Source: X23 sp050251575 (GTDB taxonomy: Bacteria > Bacillota > Clostridia > SK-Y3). Taken from it: a stretch of 11,634 bases of DNA. A program made the position numbers and the translations under genes. Numbering within the stretch: position 1 is the first letter of the stretch; each line of letters opens with the position of its first letter. This document shows positions 1 to 7,077 of the stretch, in pieces. Location: NCBI GenBank assembly GCA_050251575.1, contig JBFWMP010000088.1, positions 1 to 11,634 of the forward strand. Direction: 5' to 3'. The notes below the pieces were generated by a model that was given only the letters and a program-made list of their open reading frames with translations, was not told where the DNA came from and searched no databases.

Positions 1-684
1 TGACATGGTTTGAAATATACTTTTGTTTACAACCGCTGTGATAGACTCTTTTTTCATAAGCTTTCTATTCTCTCTGATTCGGTCAAATACTATGATTGTA
101 TCATTAATAGAATAACCTAGTATGGTCAAAATCGCCGCGATAAAAGAAGTATTTACAGGAACTCTGAATACTGCATAAACTGTAAGCATTATCAACACAT
201 CATGCAGAAGCCCGATAACAGCGGCTATTCCCGACTTAAATTCAAATCTGAACGTAATATATAGCAGCATTAGCACAGAAGCAATAATAGATGCTAAAAA
301 CGCCTGGCTGCGCAGTTCTTTACCGATAGTTGGGTCTACATTGTCTGTTGAGAATAAGTCCTCTTGCTTTAATTCATATTTCTCTTTTAAAACTTGAAAA
401 ACTTTATCTCTCTGTATGGTATCGATAACCTTCGTTTTAATGATTACTTCGGTACCGTCACCTACCTTTTGAACTGAAGATGGCTCTACTTGTATAGCTT
501 CTGAGACGCTGTCAGCAATCTCATCATTATCAAATGTTCTTCCTATATTGATATGCATTGCAGTCCCACCTGCAAAATCAATATCCTCATTTAATCCGCT
601 TATCAGCATTGTACTTAGTCCGATAAGAATAATGATGGATGAAATTATAAAAAATATTTTTTTCATTCCTATGATATTTATCAT
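1..684 (-). CDS. secF: Protein translocase subunit SecF (partial, C-terminus outside window)
   Basis: SecF pairs with SecD in the cytoplasmic membrane and uses the proton motive force to help pull exported proteins through SecYEG. The visible 228 residues begin at ATG 684, preceded by AGGAGGGG a few bases upstream, and run in frame off the left edge. A first membrane helix lies at about residues 8-29, followed by the SecF-type DFAGGT segment (36-41), a periplasmic domain to about 125, and then helices at about 128-145, 151-173 and 178-200. The RND-family signature GYSINDTIIVFDRIRENRK (190-208) is intact, including the acidic residue of helix 4. The last helices are missing because of the window edge, not a mutation. 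The gene starts 11 bases after the secD stop, so the two are almost certainly cotranscribed. Confidence 0.96.
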   Translation of the reverse strand, partial: MINIIGMKKIFFIISSIIILIGLSTMLISGLNEDIDFAGGTAMHINIGRTFDNDEIADSVSEAIQVEPSSVQKVGDGTEVIIKTKVIDTIQRDKVFQVLKEKYELKQEDLFSTDNVDPTIGKELRSQAFLASIIASVLMLLYITFRFEFKSGIAAVIGLLHDVLIMLTVYAVFRVPVNTSFIAAILTILGYSINDTIIVFDRIRENRKLMKKESITAVVNKSIFQTMS

Positions 685-695
685 ATTGCCCCTCC

Positions 696-1967
696 TTATG
701 CTCCGTACAGCTTGGAATTTTTGATATTCATGCCTACAGTTTGTCTTAGTAGAAATCTTGTGATAACAATTGCAGTAAACATGCTTGTCAAAATACCGAT
801 TGACAATGTCACTGCAAAGCCCTTGATTGGGCCTGTACCAAATCTCCATAATACAGCCGCAGCAATAAGAGTAGTGATATTAGCATCAATAATTGCGGTA
901 AATGCTCTGGAGAACCCTGAATCTATGGATGCACGCAATGTCTTTCCTGCTCTTAATTCTTCTCTAATTCTTTCGAAAATAATAATATTTGCATCTACTG
1001 CCATACCGATAGCTAGAATAACACCTGCAATACCAGGCAGACTCAGATTAACTCTAATACCTGCCATAATAATCGCCACAATTGCAATATAAGCAATCAG
1101 TGCTATGTCAGCAATAAAACCAGGCACCCTATAATAAAGCAACATGAAAGCAAAAACAATCAATATCCCTATTCCACCTGCTATAAGACTTGTCTCTAAT
1201 GCTTTTTCACCAAGTGTAGGACCTACACTTCTAAGTTCAACATCTTTTAATGAGAACGGAAGCTTACCTGCATTAATTAGGTTAGCTAACCAACCTGCTT
1301 CTTCTGCAGTAAAAGCACCGCTAATAACTACGTCCTTCGTATTAATCTGTTCATCAACCCGGGGAACTGAAATCTCTGCTTCATCTAATTTGATGGCAAT
1401 ATAGTTTTTCCCTGCCTGCTGATTTTCTTGACTGCTTACCCTGCCAGTGGCTTCGCCAAACTTTTTTGTTCCTTCATCACTAATAGTAAGAGAAACAAAG
1501 TTTCCTGCCGGCTTACCTTCAGCATATTGTCCATATTGTGCCCTTGCACTTTCCACTTCCCGACCACTCATGATTACATTTCCATCCGGATCGACAAATT
1601 GCAGTTCTGCTGTTGCACCAAGCTTTTGCACAGCTTCTTCCGGATTAGAAATTGCAGGAATTTCTATCCGAATTCTTTTCTCACCTTGCCGGGTAATAGT
1701 TGCTTCAAAATAACTCAAATCATCCAAACGCTTTCTTAACATATCGATAGCTGTACTCATCTCTTCATCATTTGCTGTTTCTGTCATTGCCTCATAAGTA
1801 ATCACAGAACCACCGGTTAAGTCCAACCCTCTTCTTATCCCGTTATCAGGATCCAAGGCACTAGGAACGCCCACTCCAAACAATGTGATGCCATAAAATG
1901 CCACATAAGCCAAAAAAGCAATTATAAGTGCTGTTACTCCAAATTTTATTAAACTTTTGGACATCAT
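696..1967 (-). CDS. secD: Protein translocase subunit SecD
   Basis: SecD is the larger partner of SecF in the Sec accessory complex that drives late steps of protein export. The product is 423 residues, short compared with the E. coli protein but usual for clostridial SecD. An N-terminal membrane helix (about 8-30) is followed by GLDLTGG (47-53), the family hallmark, then the extracellular P1 region to about 255, and five C-terminal helices. The RND signature AVDANIIIFERIREE in the fourth helix is intact. Two adjacent ATG codons (1967 and 1964) are possible starts; AAGGAGGA sits 9 bases before the first, so 1967 is chosen. It has its own promoter just upstream and is followed by secF after 11 bases. 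Identification is firm. Confidence 0.97.
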   Translation of the reverse strand: MMSKSLIKFGVTALIIAFLAYVAFYGITLFGVGVPSALDPDNGIRRGLDLTGGSVITYEAMTETANDEEMSTAIDMLRKRLDDLSYFEATITRQGEKRIRIEIPAISNPEEAVQKLGATAELQFVDPDGNVIMSGREVESARAQYGQYAEGKPAGNFVSLTISDEGTKKFGEATGRVSSQENQQAGKNYIAIKLDEAEISVPRVDEQINTKDVVISGAFTAEEAGWLANLINAGKLPFSLKDVELRSVGPTLGEKALETSLIAGGIGILIVFAFMLLYYRVPGFIADIALIAYIAIVAIIMAGIRVNLSLPGIAGVILAIGMAVDANIIIFERIREELRAGKTLRASIDSGFSRAFTAIIDANITTLIAAAVLWRFGTGPIKGFAVTLSIGILTSMFTAIVITRFLLRQTVGMNIKNSKLYGA

Positions 1968-2003
1968 TTGTATAATTCCTCCTTCTGTAAAATCACATAA
2001 AGT

Positions 2004-2032
2004 ATTATATATCTACCCTATAACATAGTCAA
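2004..2032 (-). promoter_or_regulatory. Sigma-A promoter of secD-secF
   Basis: Reading the minus strand, TTGACT (2032-2027) and a perfect TATAAT (2009-2004) are separated by exactly 17 bases. Transcription would begin around 1997 and give a leader of about 30 bases that carries the AAGGAGGA site of secD. The promoter lies in the 79-base gap after the HD-domain gene, so secDF can be expressed apart from the SCIFF block upstream, although read-through remains possible because no terminator is seen in the gap. Confidence 0.75.
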
Positions 2033-2046
2033 TACTTTACAATTTA

Positions 2047-2712
2047 TTAGAGTAATTTTGTTCCATTTATTACTAATTCGAAATTTACATTTAAAAAATC
2101 TGCTGCTCTTCTACACATTAACATACGCGCAAGAAATATTTCAAAATAGTCTATTAATGATACAATCTTTACATCAATTGTTAACTCCAATAATACTGCC
2201 TTACGTTCTGCACTGATATGTGTATAAGATTTTTCAACTGCATAGTTTACCCTGTCATGAATATCAAAGGTAGCAAAGTCACTGTTTCTTACCCTGGTTC
2301 TTCTGACATCGGTCTTATCTGCCAGAATTAACGCTGCTGAAACAATATTAACCGCTGAGCCTGTCCCTTCATCATGGTTACCTATAGACGCCACTATGGT
2401 CGCAATTTCCTCAGCATTCATATTTAGTTTTGTCAGTATATTAAATGCTAATACGGCACCTGTTTGCGCATGGTCTATCCGGTTTACTACATTACCTATG
2501 TCGTGCATAAATCCTGCGATTCTAGCTAACTCAGCATCTCTCTCACTATATCCTAATTGAAGAAGTATATTTGCAGCAATCTCTGAAACTTTTGCGGCAT
2601 GAGCTATAGAATGCTCCGTATATCCTAACACACCTAAAAGTTCATTTCCTCGCTGCAAATAAGTTCTGATTTCCTGATTGCTTTCGATATCCTTATATGT
2701 AATATCAGACAT
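2047..2712 (-). CDS. HD-domain metal-dependent phosphohydrolase, function unknown
   Basis: This 221-residue soluble protein has an HD domain, the fold of many metal-dependent phosphatases and nucleotide or cyclic-dinucleotide phosphodiesterases. The metal ligands can be followed in order: His in YTEHSIAH (34/38), the HD pair in GFMHDIGN (70-71), H81, the second His-Asp in GNHDEG (113-114) and D132 in LADKTD. There is no signal peptide or membrane helix, no GGDEF or response-regulator domain, and no RelA-type synthetase, so the substrate cannot be named. The C-terminal half (about 145-221) shows no motif I recognise. Start ATG 2712 has GGAGGAG 5 bases upstream. It follows the carbonic anhydrase-like gene by 51 bases without a clear promoter or terminator, suggesting membership of the scfAB transcript. 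Confidence 0.85.
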   Translation of the reverse strand: MSDITYKDIESNQEIRTYLQRGNELLGVLGYTEHSIAHAAKVSEIAANILLQLGYSERDAELARIAGFMHDIGNVVNRIDHAQTGAVLAFNILTKLNMNAEEIATIVASIGNHDEGTGSAVNIVSAALILADKTDVRRTRVRNSDFATFDIHDRVNYAVEKSYTHISAERKAVLLELTIDVKIVSLIDYFEIFLARMLMCRRAADFLNVNFELVINGTKLL

Positions 2713-2763
2713 TCACACTCCTCCATTCAAAATATCATTCTAGTTAACAACTTTAAAAAGCTA

Positions 2764-3273
2764 TTAACTTTTCTGATTATATCCATCAAACAACCCGATA
2801 TAATTCTGCGCACCCTTGGATATGGATTGTATCTCTTCTTCGTTTAATGTTCTGACTACTTTTGCAGGACTTCCTAATACAAGTGAGTTTGGTGGAATTA
2901 TTTTACCCGATGTTACCAAAGCACCCGCACCAATAATGCAATTCTCTCCAATTACAGCACCATTTAAAAGAATAGCACCCATCCCGATTAAGCAATTGTT
3001 TGATATTGTGCAGCTATGCAGTACGGCATTATGCCCTACTACTACACCATCACCTATAACTGTTTTTACTCCCCAATTGCAATGTATTACACATCCATCC
3101 TGAATATTAGTATTCTTCCCAATAAAAATAGCATCTATATCTCCTCTGATGACTGCATTAAACCAAATACTTGAATTTTCTTCGATAAAAACCTCACCTA
3201 TAATATCTGCACTAGGTGCAATGAAACACGATGGATGGATTTCCGGAAAATGCTCTCTAAATTGCATAATCAT
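2764..3273 (-). CDS. Gamma-class carbonic anhydrase-like left-handed beta-helix protein
   Basis: The 169 residues are built almost wholly of hexapeptide repeats ([LIV]-G-x-x-x-x), which fold as a left-handed beta helix and usually trimerise. It matches the gamma-carbonic anhydrase/PaaY/YrdA branch: NAVIRGDID (39-47), NTNIQDGCVIH (54-64), GHNAVLHSC (80-88), IGMGAILLNGAVIG and a C-terminal GSPAKVVR. The three zinc-binding histidines expected of this family are present (H64, H81, H86), as are R43, D45, Q58 and D59. A real hydratase would interconvert CO2 and bicarbonate, but many relatives lack measured activity. Start ATG 3273 follows GGGGAG by 11 bases; the ATG at 3267 would be further still. 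It sits between scfB and the HD gene, 137 bases after scfB. Confidence 0.88.
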   Translation of the reverse strand: MIMQFREHFPEIHPSCFIAPSADIIGEVFIEENSSIWFNAVIRGDIDAIFIGKNTNIQDGCVIHCNWGVKTVIGDGVVVGHNAVLHSCTISNNCLIGMGAILLNGAVIGENCIIGAGALVTSGKIIPPNSLVLGSPAKVVRTLNEEEIQSISKGAQNYIGLFDGYNQKS

Positions 3274-3324
3274 TATATTTTCTTCTCCCCTGTTTATCCG
3301 ATGACTATACTGCTAAGTCTACCA

Positions 3325-3398
3325 CCAGATACGTAAGCGGCGCTACGTCCCTGGATAACGGCTTCTAACGTTCATCCGGGACCTTGTCCCGCCTGAAC
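3325..3398 (-). other. Two adjacent dyad-symmetric elements between scfB and the carbonic anhydrase-like gene
   Basis: The 137-base gap between these genes holds two inverted repeats. The left one has outer arms CCAG (3325-3328) and CTGG (3351-3354) around ACGT (3331-3334) and ACGT (3345-3348), with AGCG/CGCT inside. The right one pairs GTTCA (3370-3374) with TGAAC (3394-3398), then CGGGAC (3377-3382) with GTCCCG (3386-3391) around CTT. Neither is followed by a T-run on either strand, so they are not ordinary intrinsic terminators. The stretch is visibly richer in G and C than the flanking gaps. It may be an RNA processing or stability element or a dispersed intergenic repeat; the function is not known. 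Confidence 0.5.
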
Positions 3399-3410
3399 TC
3401 AAGAATCCGT

Positions 3411-4760
3411 TTATAATGCTAATGCTGCTTGAATCATAAGTGCACATTCCACTCGCTTCTTTTGCAGCTCACAGCCCATATGATAAGGCTCATTTATATT
3501 CTTATTGAATTGATAAGCATTTGCAGGACATCCACCGCTGCAGTAAAACTTTGCCCAACAATTCCTGCACTTTTCCTTGGTATACACGTTAGATTTCTTA
3601 AACATATTTTTTATTTCATTATTTAATTGTCCATCTATCACATTTCCCATTTTAAAGTCTTCATTTCCTACAAACTGATGGCAAGGATAAATATCTCCTT
3701 CTGGGGTTACGGCAACATATTCATGTCCGGATCCACATCCGGAAAGCCTTTTCGCAACACAAGGCCCTTGAGTCAAATCAATCATATAATGGAAAAAGTT
3801 AAAACCTCTTTGCTCTTTCTTTCTTATTAAATATTCTACTGCAAGCTTCTCATATTCCTTATATAATATTGGTAAATCTTCTTCTTTTAATGCATATTCT
3901 TCAGTTTCGGCTGCAACTACCGGTTCCACCGATGTCTGCTTGAAACCCAGATCAGCAAGATGAAGCACATCCTTTGCAAAATCAAGATTCTTTCTTGTAA
4001 ATGTACCTCTTACATAATAATTATCTTGATTTCTGGATTCAGCAATATCAAGAAACTTTGGCACAATACTATCATAGCTTCCACGTCCGTCAACTCTGAA
4101 TCTCATCCGGTCGTTTACTTCTTTTGTGCCATCTAAGCTTAAAACAATATTTGACATATTATTATTAATATATTCTTTTATTGCATCATTAAGCAGCATG
4201 CCATTAGTAGTAATAGTGAATCTGAATTCTTTTCCAAATGCTGCCCCTTGTACCTTCGCATACTCTACGATATCCTTTACCGCTTCAAAATTCATTAACG
4301 GTTCTCCGCCAAAAAAATCGATTTCAATATTGCGTCTCTTGCCTGAGTTTTTTATAACAAAATCTATTGCTTTTTTACCAATCTCACTACTCATCAATAG
4401 TCTGTCTCCATGAAAGCTTCCTGTAGAAGCAAAACAATACTGACATCTTAAATTACAATCATGAGATACATGTAAACACAAAGCTTTTATAACCGACTGC
4501 TTGTCCCACTTTTCAATATACTCCCCGTAAGTATCATCGGTGAATAAAAATCCTTTTTCTTTCAATTCCTGAATTTCTTCATAAGCCTCTTCTATTTTTT
4601 CTATAGCATACTTGTGCTTTAACAAGGCTATGACTTCTTGCTTGTTGTACTCAACACTATCATCCAACATATCATATACCACATCATCCACGACATGGAC
4701 AGCACCGCTATACACATCCACAACGATATTAATATCGCTCATTGAAAATTTATGAATCAT
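3411..4760 (-). CDS. scfB: SCIFF peptide radical SAM/SPASM maturase
   Basis: This 449-residue enzyme should install thioether cross-links between cysteines and acceptor residues of the SCIFF peptide encoded just upstream. Residues 1 to about 85 form the small N-terminal region that in this family resembles a RiPP recognition element binding the leader. The radical SAM core follows, with CNLRCQYC (C102, C106, C109) binding the catalytic 4Fe-4S cluster and GGEP (151-154) contacting SAM. The SPASM part carries further cysteines at 334, 342, 360, 398, 401, 407, 411 and 430 for two auxiliary clusters, including CRNCWAKFYCSGGC (398-411). All expected cysteines are present, so the enzyme looks intact. 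Start ATG 4760 has GAGGG 7 bases upstream. It starts 78 bases after the scfA stop. Characterised relatives are CteB and Tte1186, now classed as ranthipeptide synthases. Confidence 0.96.
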   Translation of the reverse strand: MIHKFSMSDINIVVDVYSGAVHVVDDVVYDMLDDSVEYNKQEVIALLKHKYAIEKIEEAYEEIQELKEKGFLFTDDTYGEYIEKWDKQSVIKALCLHVSHDCNLRCQYCFASTGSFHGDRLLMSSEIGKKAIDFVIKNSGKRRNIEIDFFGGEPLMNFEAVKDIVEYAKVQGAAFGKEFRFTITTNGMLLNDAIKEYINNNMSNIVLSLDGTKEVNDRMRFRVDGRGSYDSIVPKFLDIAESRNQDNYYVRGTFTRKNLDFAKDVLHLADLGFKQTSVEPVVAAETEEYALKEEDLPILYKEYEKLAVEYLIRKKEQRGFNFFHYMIDLTQGPCVAKRLSGCGSGHEYVAVTPEGDIYPCHQFVGNEDFKMGNVIDGQLNNEIKNMFKKSNVYTKEKCRNCWAKFYCSGGCPANAYQFNKNINEPYHMGCELQKKRVECALMIQAALAL

Positions 4761-4795
4761 CTGTTTTCCCTCACTACTTTTTCCTTATCATTGTT

Positions 4796-4820
4796 GTAGC
4801 CCAGGCACCGCCTGGGCTAC
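4796..4820 (-). promoter_or_regulatory. Perfect 11-bp hairpin between scfA and scfB
   Basis: GTAGCCCAGGC (4796-4806) and GCCTGGGCTAC (4810-4820) pair perfectly around a 3-base loop. It lies in the 78-base gap between scfA stop and scfB start, about 35 bases before scfB. On the minus strand the bases that follow are AACAATG, with no T-run, so it is not a standard rho-independent terminator. A stable hairpin here could protect the 3' end of a processed scfA message or attenuate scfB, giving more precursor peptide than enzyme. That role is inference; the hairpin itself is plain in the sequence. Confidence 0.75.
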
Positions 4821-4838
4821 TATTTACTATGTACACTA

Positions 4839-4976
4839 TTATTTCTCACATTTTTGATTCGCCACTGTACAAGAAGTTTTGCAAGCCGATTGACAGGATG
4901 TCTGACATTCGCCGCATCCAGCATTAACTGCACTTTTCTTCAAAGTAGCACCGCTAAGGATTTTTATATGTTTCAA
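4839..4976 (-). CDS. scfA: SCIFF ranthipeptide precursor (six cysteines in forty-five residues)
   Basis: This is a 45-residue ribosomal peptide precursor with a TTG start at 4976, which makes it easy to miss. AGGAGG (4990-4985) lies 8 bases before the TTG. The N-terminal half begins MKHIKILSG and contains no cysteine; the core has CGECQTSCQSACKTSC (21-36), and the six cysteines are at 21, 24, 28, 32, 36 and 43, followed by TVANQKCEK to the stop. Length, cysteine count and core match the SCIFF family. In the characterised Clostridium thermocellum member a thioether joins Cys32 to Thr37; both residues are at those positions here. The modifying enzyme scfB is directly downstream. The mature product's role is not settled; export and quorum-type signalling have been suggested for relatives. 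Confidence 0.95.
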   Translation of the reverse strand: MKHIKILSGATLKKSAVNAGCGECQTSCQSACKTSCTVANQKCEK

Positions 4977-5009
4977 GCCTATTTCCTCCTCTTTTTCATG
5001 TCAAAACAT

Positions 5010-5038
5010 ATTATAACACAATACTTTTTTCATGAAAA
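5010..5038 (-). promoter_or_regulatory. Extended -10 promoter of scfA with overlapping palindrome
   Basis: On the minus strand TATAAT (5015-5010) is preceded by TG plus one base, an extended -10 element. TTTTCA (5038-5033) stands 17 bases upstream as a partial -35 box. Transcription would start near 5003, leaving a leader of roughly 27 bases with the AGGAGG site of scfA. The -35 box lies inside a perfect 12-base palindrome TTTTCATGAAAA (5027-5038), set in a longer imperfect dyad with AGTAC-like ends, a possible operator. The promoter begins within 10 bases of the stop of the upstream membrane-protein gene. Confidence 0.7.
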
Positions 5039-5042
5039 GTAC

Positions 5043-5486
5043 TTATCTTTTATTTTTCAGATCTATACTTCTTCCTTTTAGATTAATACCAATGATTCCG
5101 CCAAAAGCACCTGAAAACAGCCCTAGTATCAACATATAGATTACATACTTATCGAAGACAAAACCTGTTAAAGCCAAACAACTGATAAAATATAAAATAA
5201 CCATATACGTAATACCGGATATCGCTCCATTAAGCCATCCCTTACTTTTAGCTTTTCTAGCAACACGGGCACCTGCAAATATGATACTTAATACCGTTGT
5301 CACTACTACGACAGTTGGAATTGCATTTTCAGAAAAATCGGAATAAGTAATCAATATTGCAAATATTAAAAAAACAACCAGTGTAATCATATATGCCAAT
5401 ATAATCCCTTTGAGAACCGTACCAACACTTACATTATTTTCCGAAGTTAAATTCTGTAATGAACTAAATTTCAATTTTTCCACCAT
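5043..5486 (-). CDS. TIGR04086-type four-helix membrane protein, function unknown
   Basis: The product, about 147 residues, is a small integral membrane protein. Hydrophobic helices lie at about 25-49, 57-75, 87-108 and 115-137, with a basic loop GARVARKAKSKGW between the second and third. Size, topology and position between yajC and scfA match what I recall of the clostridial TIGR04086 family; no biochemical role is known. The start is ambiguous: ATG 5489 touches the GGAGGG site, ATG 5486 is 3 bases away and GTG 5483 is 6 bases away, so the last two are better placed, and 5486 is given here. It follows yajC by about 56 bases and has no promoter of its own that I can see, so it probably shares the yajC transcript. 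A link to Sec or to peptide export is only a guess from position. Confidence 0.85.
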   Translation of the reverse strand: MVEKLKFSSLQNLTSENNVSVGTVLKGIILAYMITLVVFLIFAILITYSDFSENAIPTVVVVTTVLSIIFAGARVARKAKSKGWLNGAISGITYMVILYFISCLALTGFVFDKYVIYMLILGLFSGAFGGIIGINLKGRSIDLKNKR

Positions 5487-5545
5487 CATCCCTCCGAATC
5501 GTTATTCCATAATATAATTTATTCAAAGGAATGATATTTATGACT

Positions 5546-5821
5546 TTATTGTACAGAACTTTCTACACTTCTTACTGACCAGCGGGCAACCCTAAGCTTA
5601 GTTTTATCCGCTCCTACTTCTATAGTAAGTACATCCTCCTTAATCCCGGTTATCTTACCATAAATTCCTCCAATGGTAATAATCTCATCTCCAACCTTTA
5701 AATCATCAAGCATTGCCTTTAACTTCTTGTTTTTTCTTCTTTGTGGCAATACCATAATAAAATAAAACACTGCGAAAATAAGTGCATACATTACCAATAA
5801 TTTTATAGTATTAGCATCCAT
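5546..5821 (-). CDS. yajC: Preprotein translocase subunit YajC
   Basis: YajC is a small single-span membrane protein that copurifies with SecDF and is an accessory of the Sec translocon. The 91 residues show one N-terminal helix (about 6-25), then the family's LPQRRKNKKLKAML (25-38) on the cytoplasmic side and a small beta-rich domain with VGDEIITIGGIYGKI. Length is normal. ATG 5821 is preceded by AAGGAGGTGA, an almost complete match to the 16S rRNA tail, at good spacing. A sigma-A promoter lies about 40 bases upstream. Normally secD follows yajC directly; here five genes lie between them. Confidence 0.95.
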   Translation of the reverse strand: MDANTIKLLVMYALIFAVFYFIMVLPQRRKNKKLKAMLDDLKVGDEIITIGGIYGKITGIKEDVLTIEVGADKTKLRVARWSVRSVESSVQ

Positions 5822-5860
5822 TATTTCACCTCCTTATTTTTGTGATACAAGCCTTATTTC

Positions 5861-5889
5861 ATTATAGCCTTAATATTCCAATCGTTCAA
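5861..5889 (-). promoter_or_regulatory. Sigma-A promoter of yajC
   Basis: On the minus strand TTGAAC (5889-5884) and a perfect TATAAT (5866-5861) are 17 bases apart. The start of transcription would be near 5854, giving a leader of about 30 bases ending in the strong yajC ribosome binding site. It lies in the 102-base gap after tgt, where no terminator hairpin is visible, so yajC may be read both from here and from upstream. Confidence 0.72.
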
Positions 5890-5923
5890 GTAAAAAATAT
5901 AGATAATGCAGCGATATACAAAA

Positions 5924-7054
5924 TTATATTCTAGCTGCAAAAACTTCAACTTTTTCTTTTTTATACTCTTCAAACGTATCATTTTCAATCGTTTTCCTGA
6001 TCTTCCCCATTAGTGTATTATAGAAATATAAGTTATGAAGCACACAAAGCCGCATCCCCAACAACTCTTTGGCCTTAAACAGATGACGGATGTACGCTCT
6101 CGAATAGTGCCTGCAGGCTGGGCATTCACAACCAGGGTCTATCGGCTTGTCATCAGTTTGATATTTTGCATTTAAAATATTCATTGTCCCTAGTTCTGTA
6201 AATAAATGACCATGTCTTGCATTTCTGCTTGTTATAACACAGTCAAAAAAATCAATTCCTCTGGAAACAGCTTCCAGAATATTACTTGGAGTGCCTACTC
6301 CCATCAAGTATCTCGGCTTATCAGCCGGCATATGAGGTTCGACAACGTCAATGATTCTATACATTTCGTCATGAGATTCACCTACTGCTAAGCCCCCTAT
6401 GGCATATCCGGGCAAATCTAATTCCGCAATTTGTTTCATGTTTTCTATCCTCAAATCTTCATATACTCCTCCTTGATTAATACCAAACAACATCTGCTCC
6501 TTGTTTATGGTATCGGGTAAGGAATTCAAACGAGCTATCTCATCTTTGCACCGTATCAGCCAGCGTACAGTCCGCTCACAAGATGCTTTTGCATAATCGT
6601 ACGTTGAAGGATTTTCCACACATTCATCAAAGGCCATTGCAATAGTAGATGCTAAATTGGATTGTACCTGCATACTTTCTTCCGGACCCATAAAAATTTT
6701 TTGTCCATCAATATGAGAAGAGAAATATACACCTTCCTCTTTTATTTTTCGAAGCGCTGCGAGCGAAAAGACTTGGAAGCCTCCACTATCAGTCAATATG
6801 GGTCTATCCCAATTCATAAATCTATGAAGTCCACCTAATTGCCTTATCACCTTATCCCCTGGTCTCAAATGCAGGTGGTAGGTATTGGAGAGTTCTACCT
6901 GACAACCTACCTCTATTAAATCCATGGTTGAAACAGCTCCTTTTATTGCTGCAGACGTTCCAACATTCATAAAAACAGGTGTATGAATAATGCCATGTGA
7001 GGTGTGAAATTCACCTCTTCTTGCCCTTCCATTCTTCTTATGTAATTTAAACAA
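5924..7054 (-). CDS. tgt: Queuine tRNA-ribosyltransferase (tRNA-guanine transglycosylase)
   Basis: Tgt exchanges guanine 34 in the anticodon of tRNAs for Asp, Asn, His and Tyr with preQ1 in bacteria, the committed step of queuosine insertion. The 376 residues form the expected TIM barrel: TDSGGFQVFS (88-97) with the general base D89, GINQGG and AIGGLAVGE for substrate binding, the nucleophile D271 in FFDCV, and the zinc site C309, C311, C314 and H340. Length is typical. The only start that gives a full N-terminus is TTG 7054, just after in-frame stops, with AAGGA about 10 bases upstream; the sequence from there (FKLHKKNGRARRGEF) matches clostridial Tgt. A small oddity is ITSRNARHG after the nucleophile, where most relatives have a proline at the Thr position. 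It works with QueA, encoded just upstream. Confidence 0.97.
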   Translation of the reverse strand: MFKLHKKNGRARRGEFHTSHGIIHTPVFMNVGTSAAIKGAVSTMDLIEVGCQVELSNTYHLHLRPGDKVIRQLGGLHRFMNWDRPILTDSGGFQVFSLAALRKIKEEGVYFSSHIDGQKIFMGPEESMQVQSNLASTIAMAFDECVENPSTYDYAKASCERTVRWLIRCKDEIARLNSLPDTINKEQMLFGINQGGVYEDLRIENMKQIAELDLPGYAIGGLAVGESHDEMYRIIDVVEPHMPADKPRYLMGVGTPSNILEAVSRGIDFFDCVITSRNARHGHLFTELGTMNILNAKYQTDDKPIDPGCECPACRHYSRAYIRHLFKAKELLGMRLCVLHNLYFYNTLMGKIRKTIENDTFEEYKKEKVEVFAARI

Positions 7055-7077
7055 TTATCATCAATCCTTATCTTATC

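Noticed and set aside
712..1092. Plus-strand ORF of 126 codons opposite secD
   Set aside because: It lies wholly antisense to a well-conserved gene, has no ribosome binding site and no recognisable domain; the other plus-strand frames opposite secD are the same kind of shadow.
4742..5081. Plus-strand frames across the scfA region
   Set aside because: They overlap scfA and its promoter on the opposite strand and lack a ribosome binding site; the minus-strand frame has the SCIFF signature.
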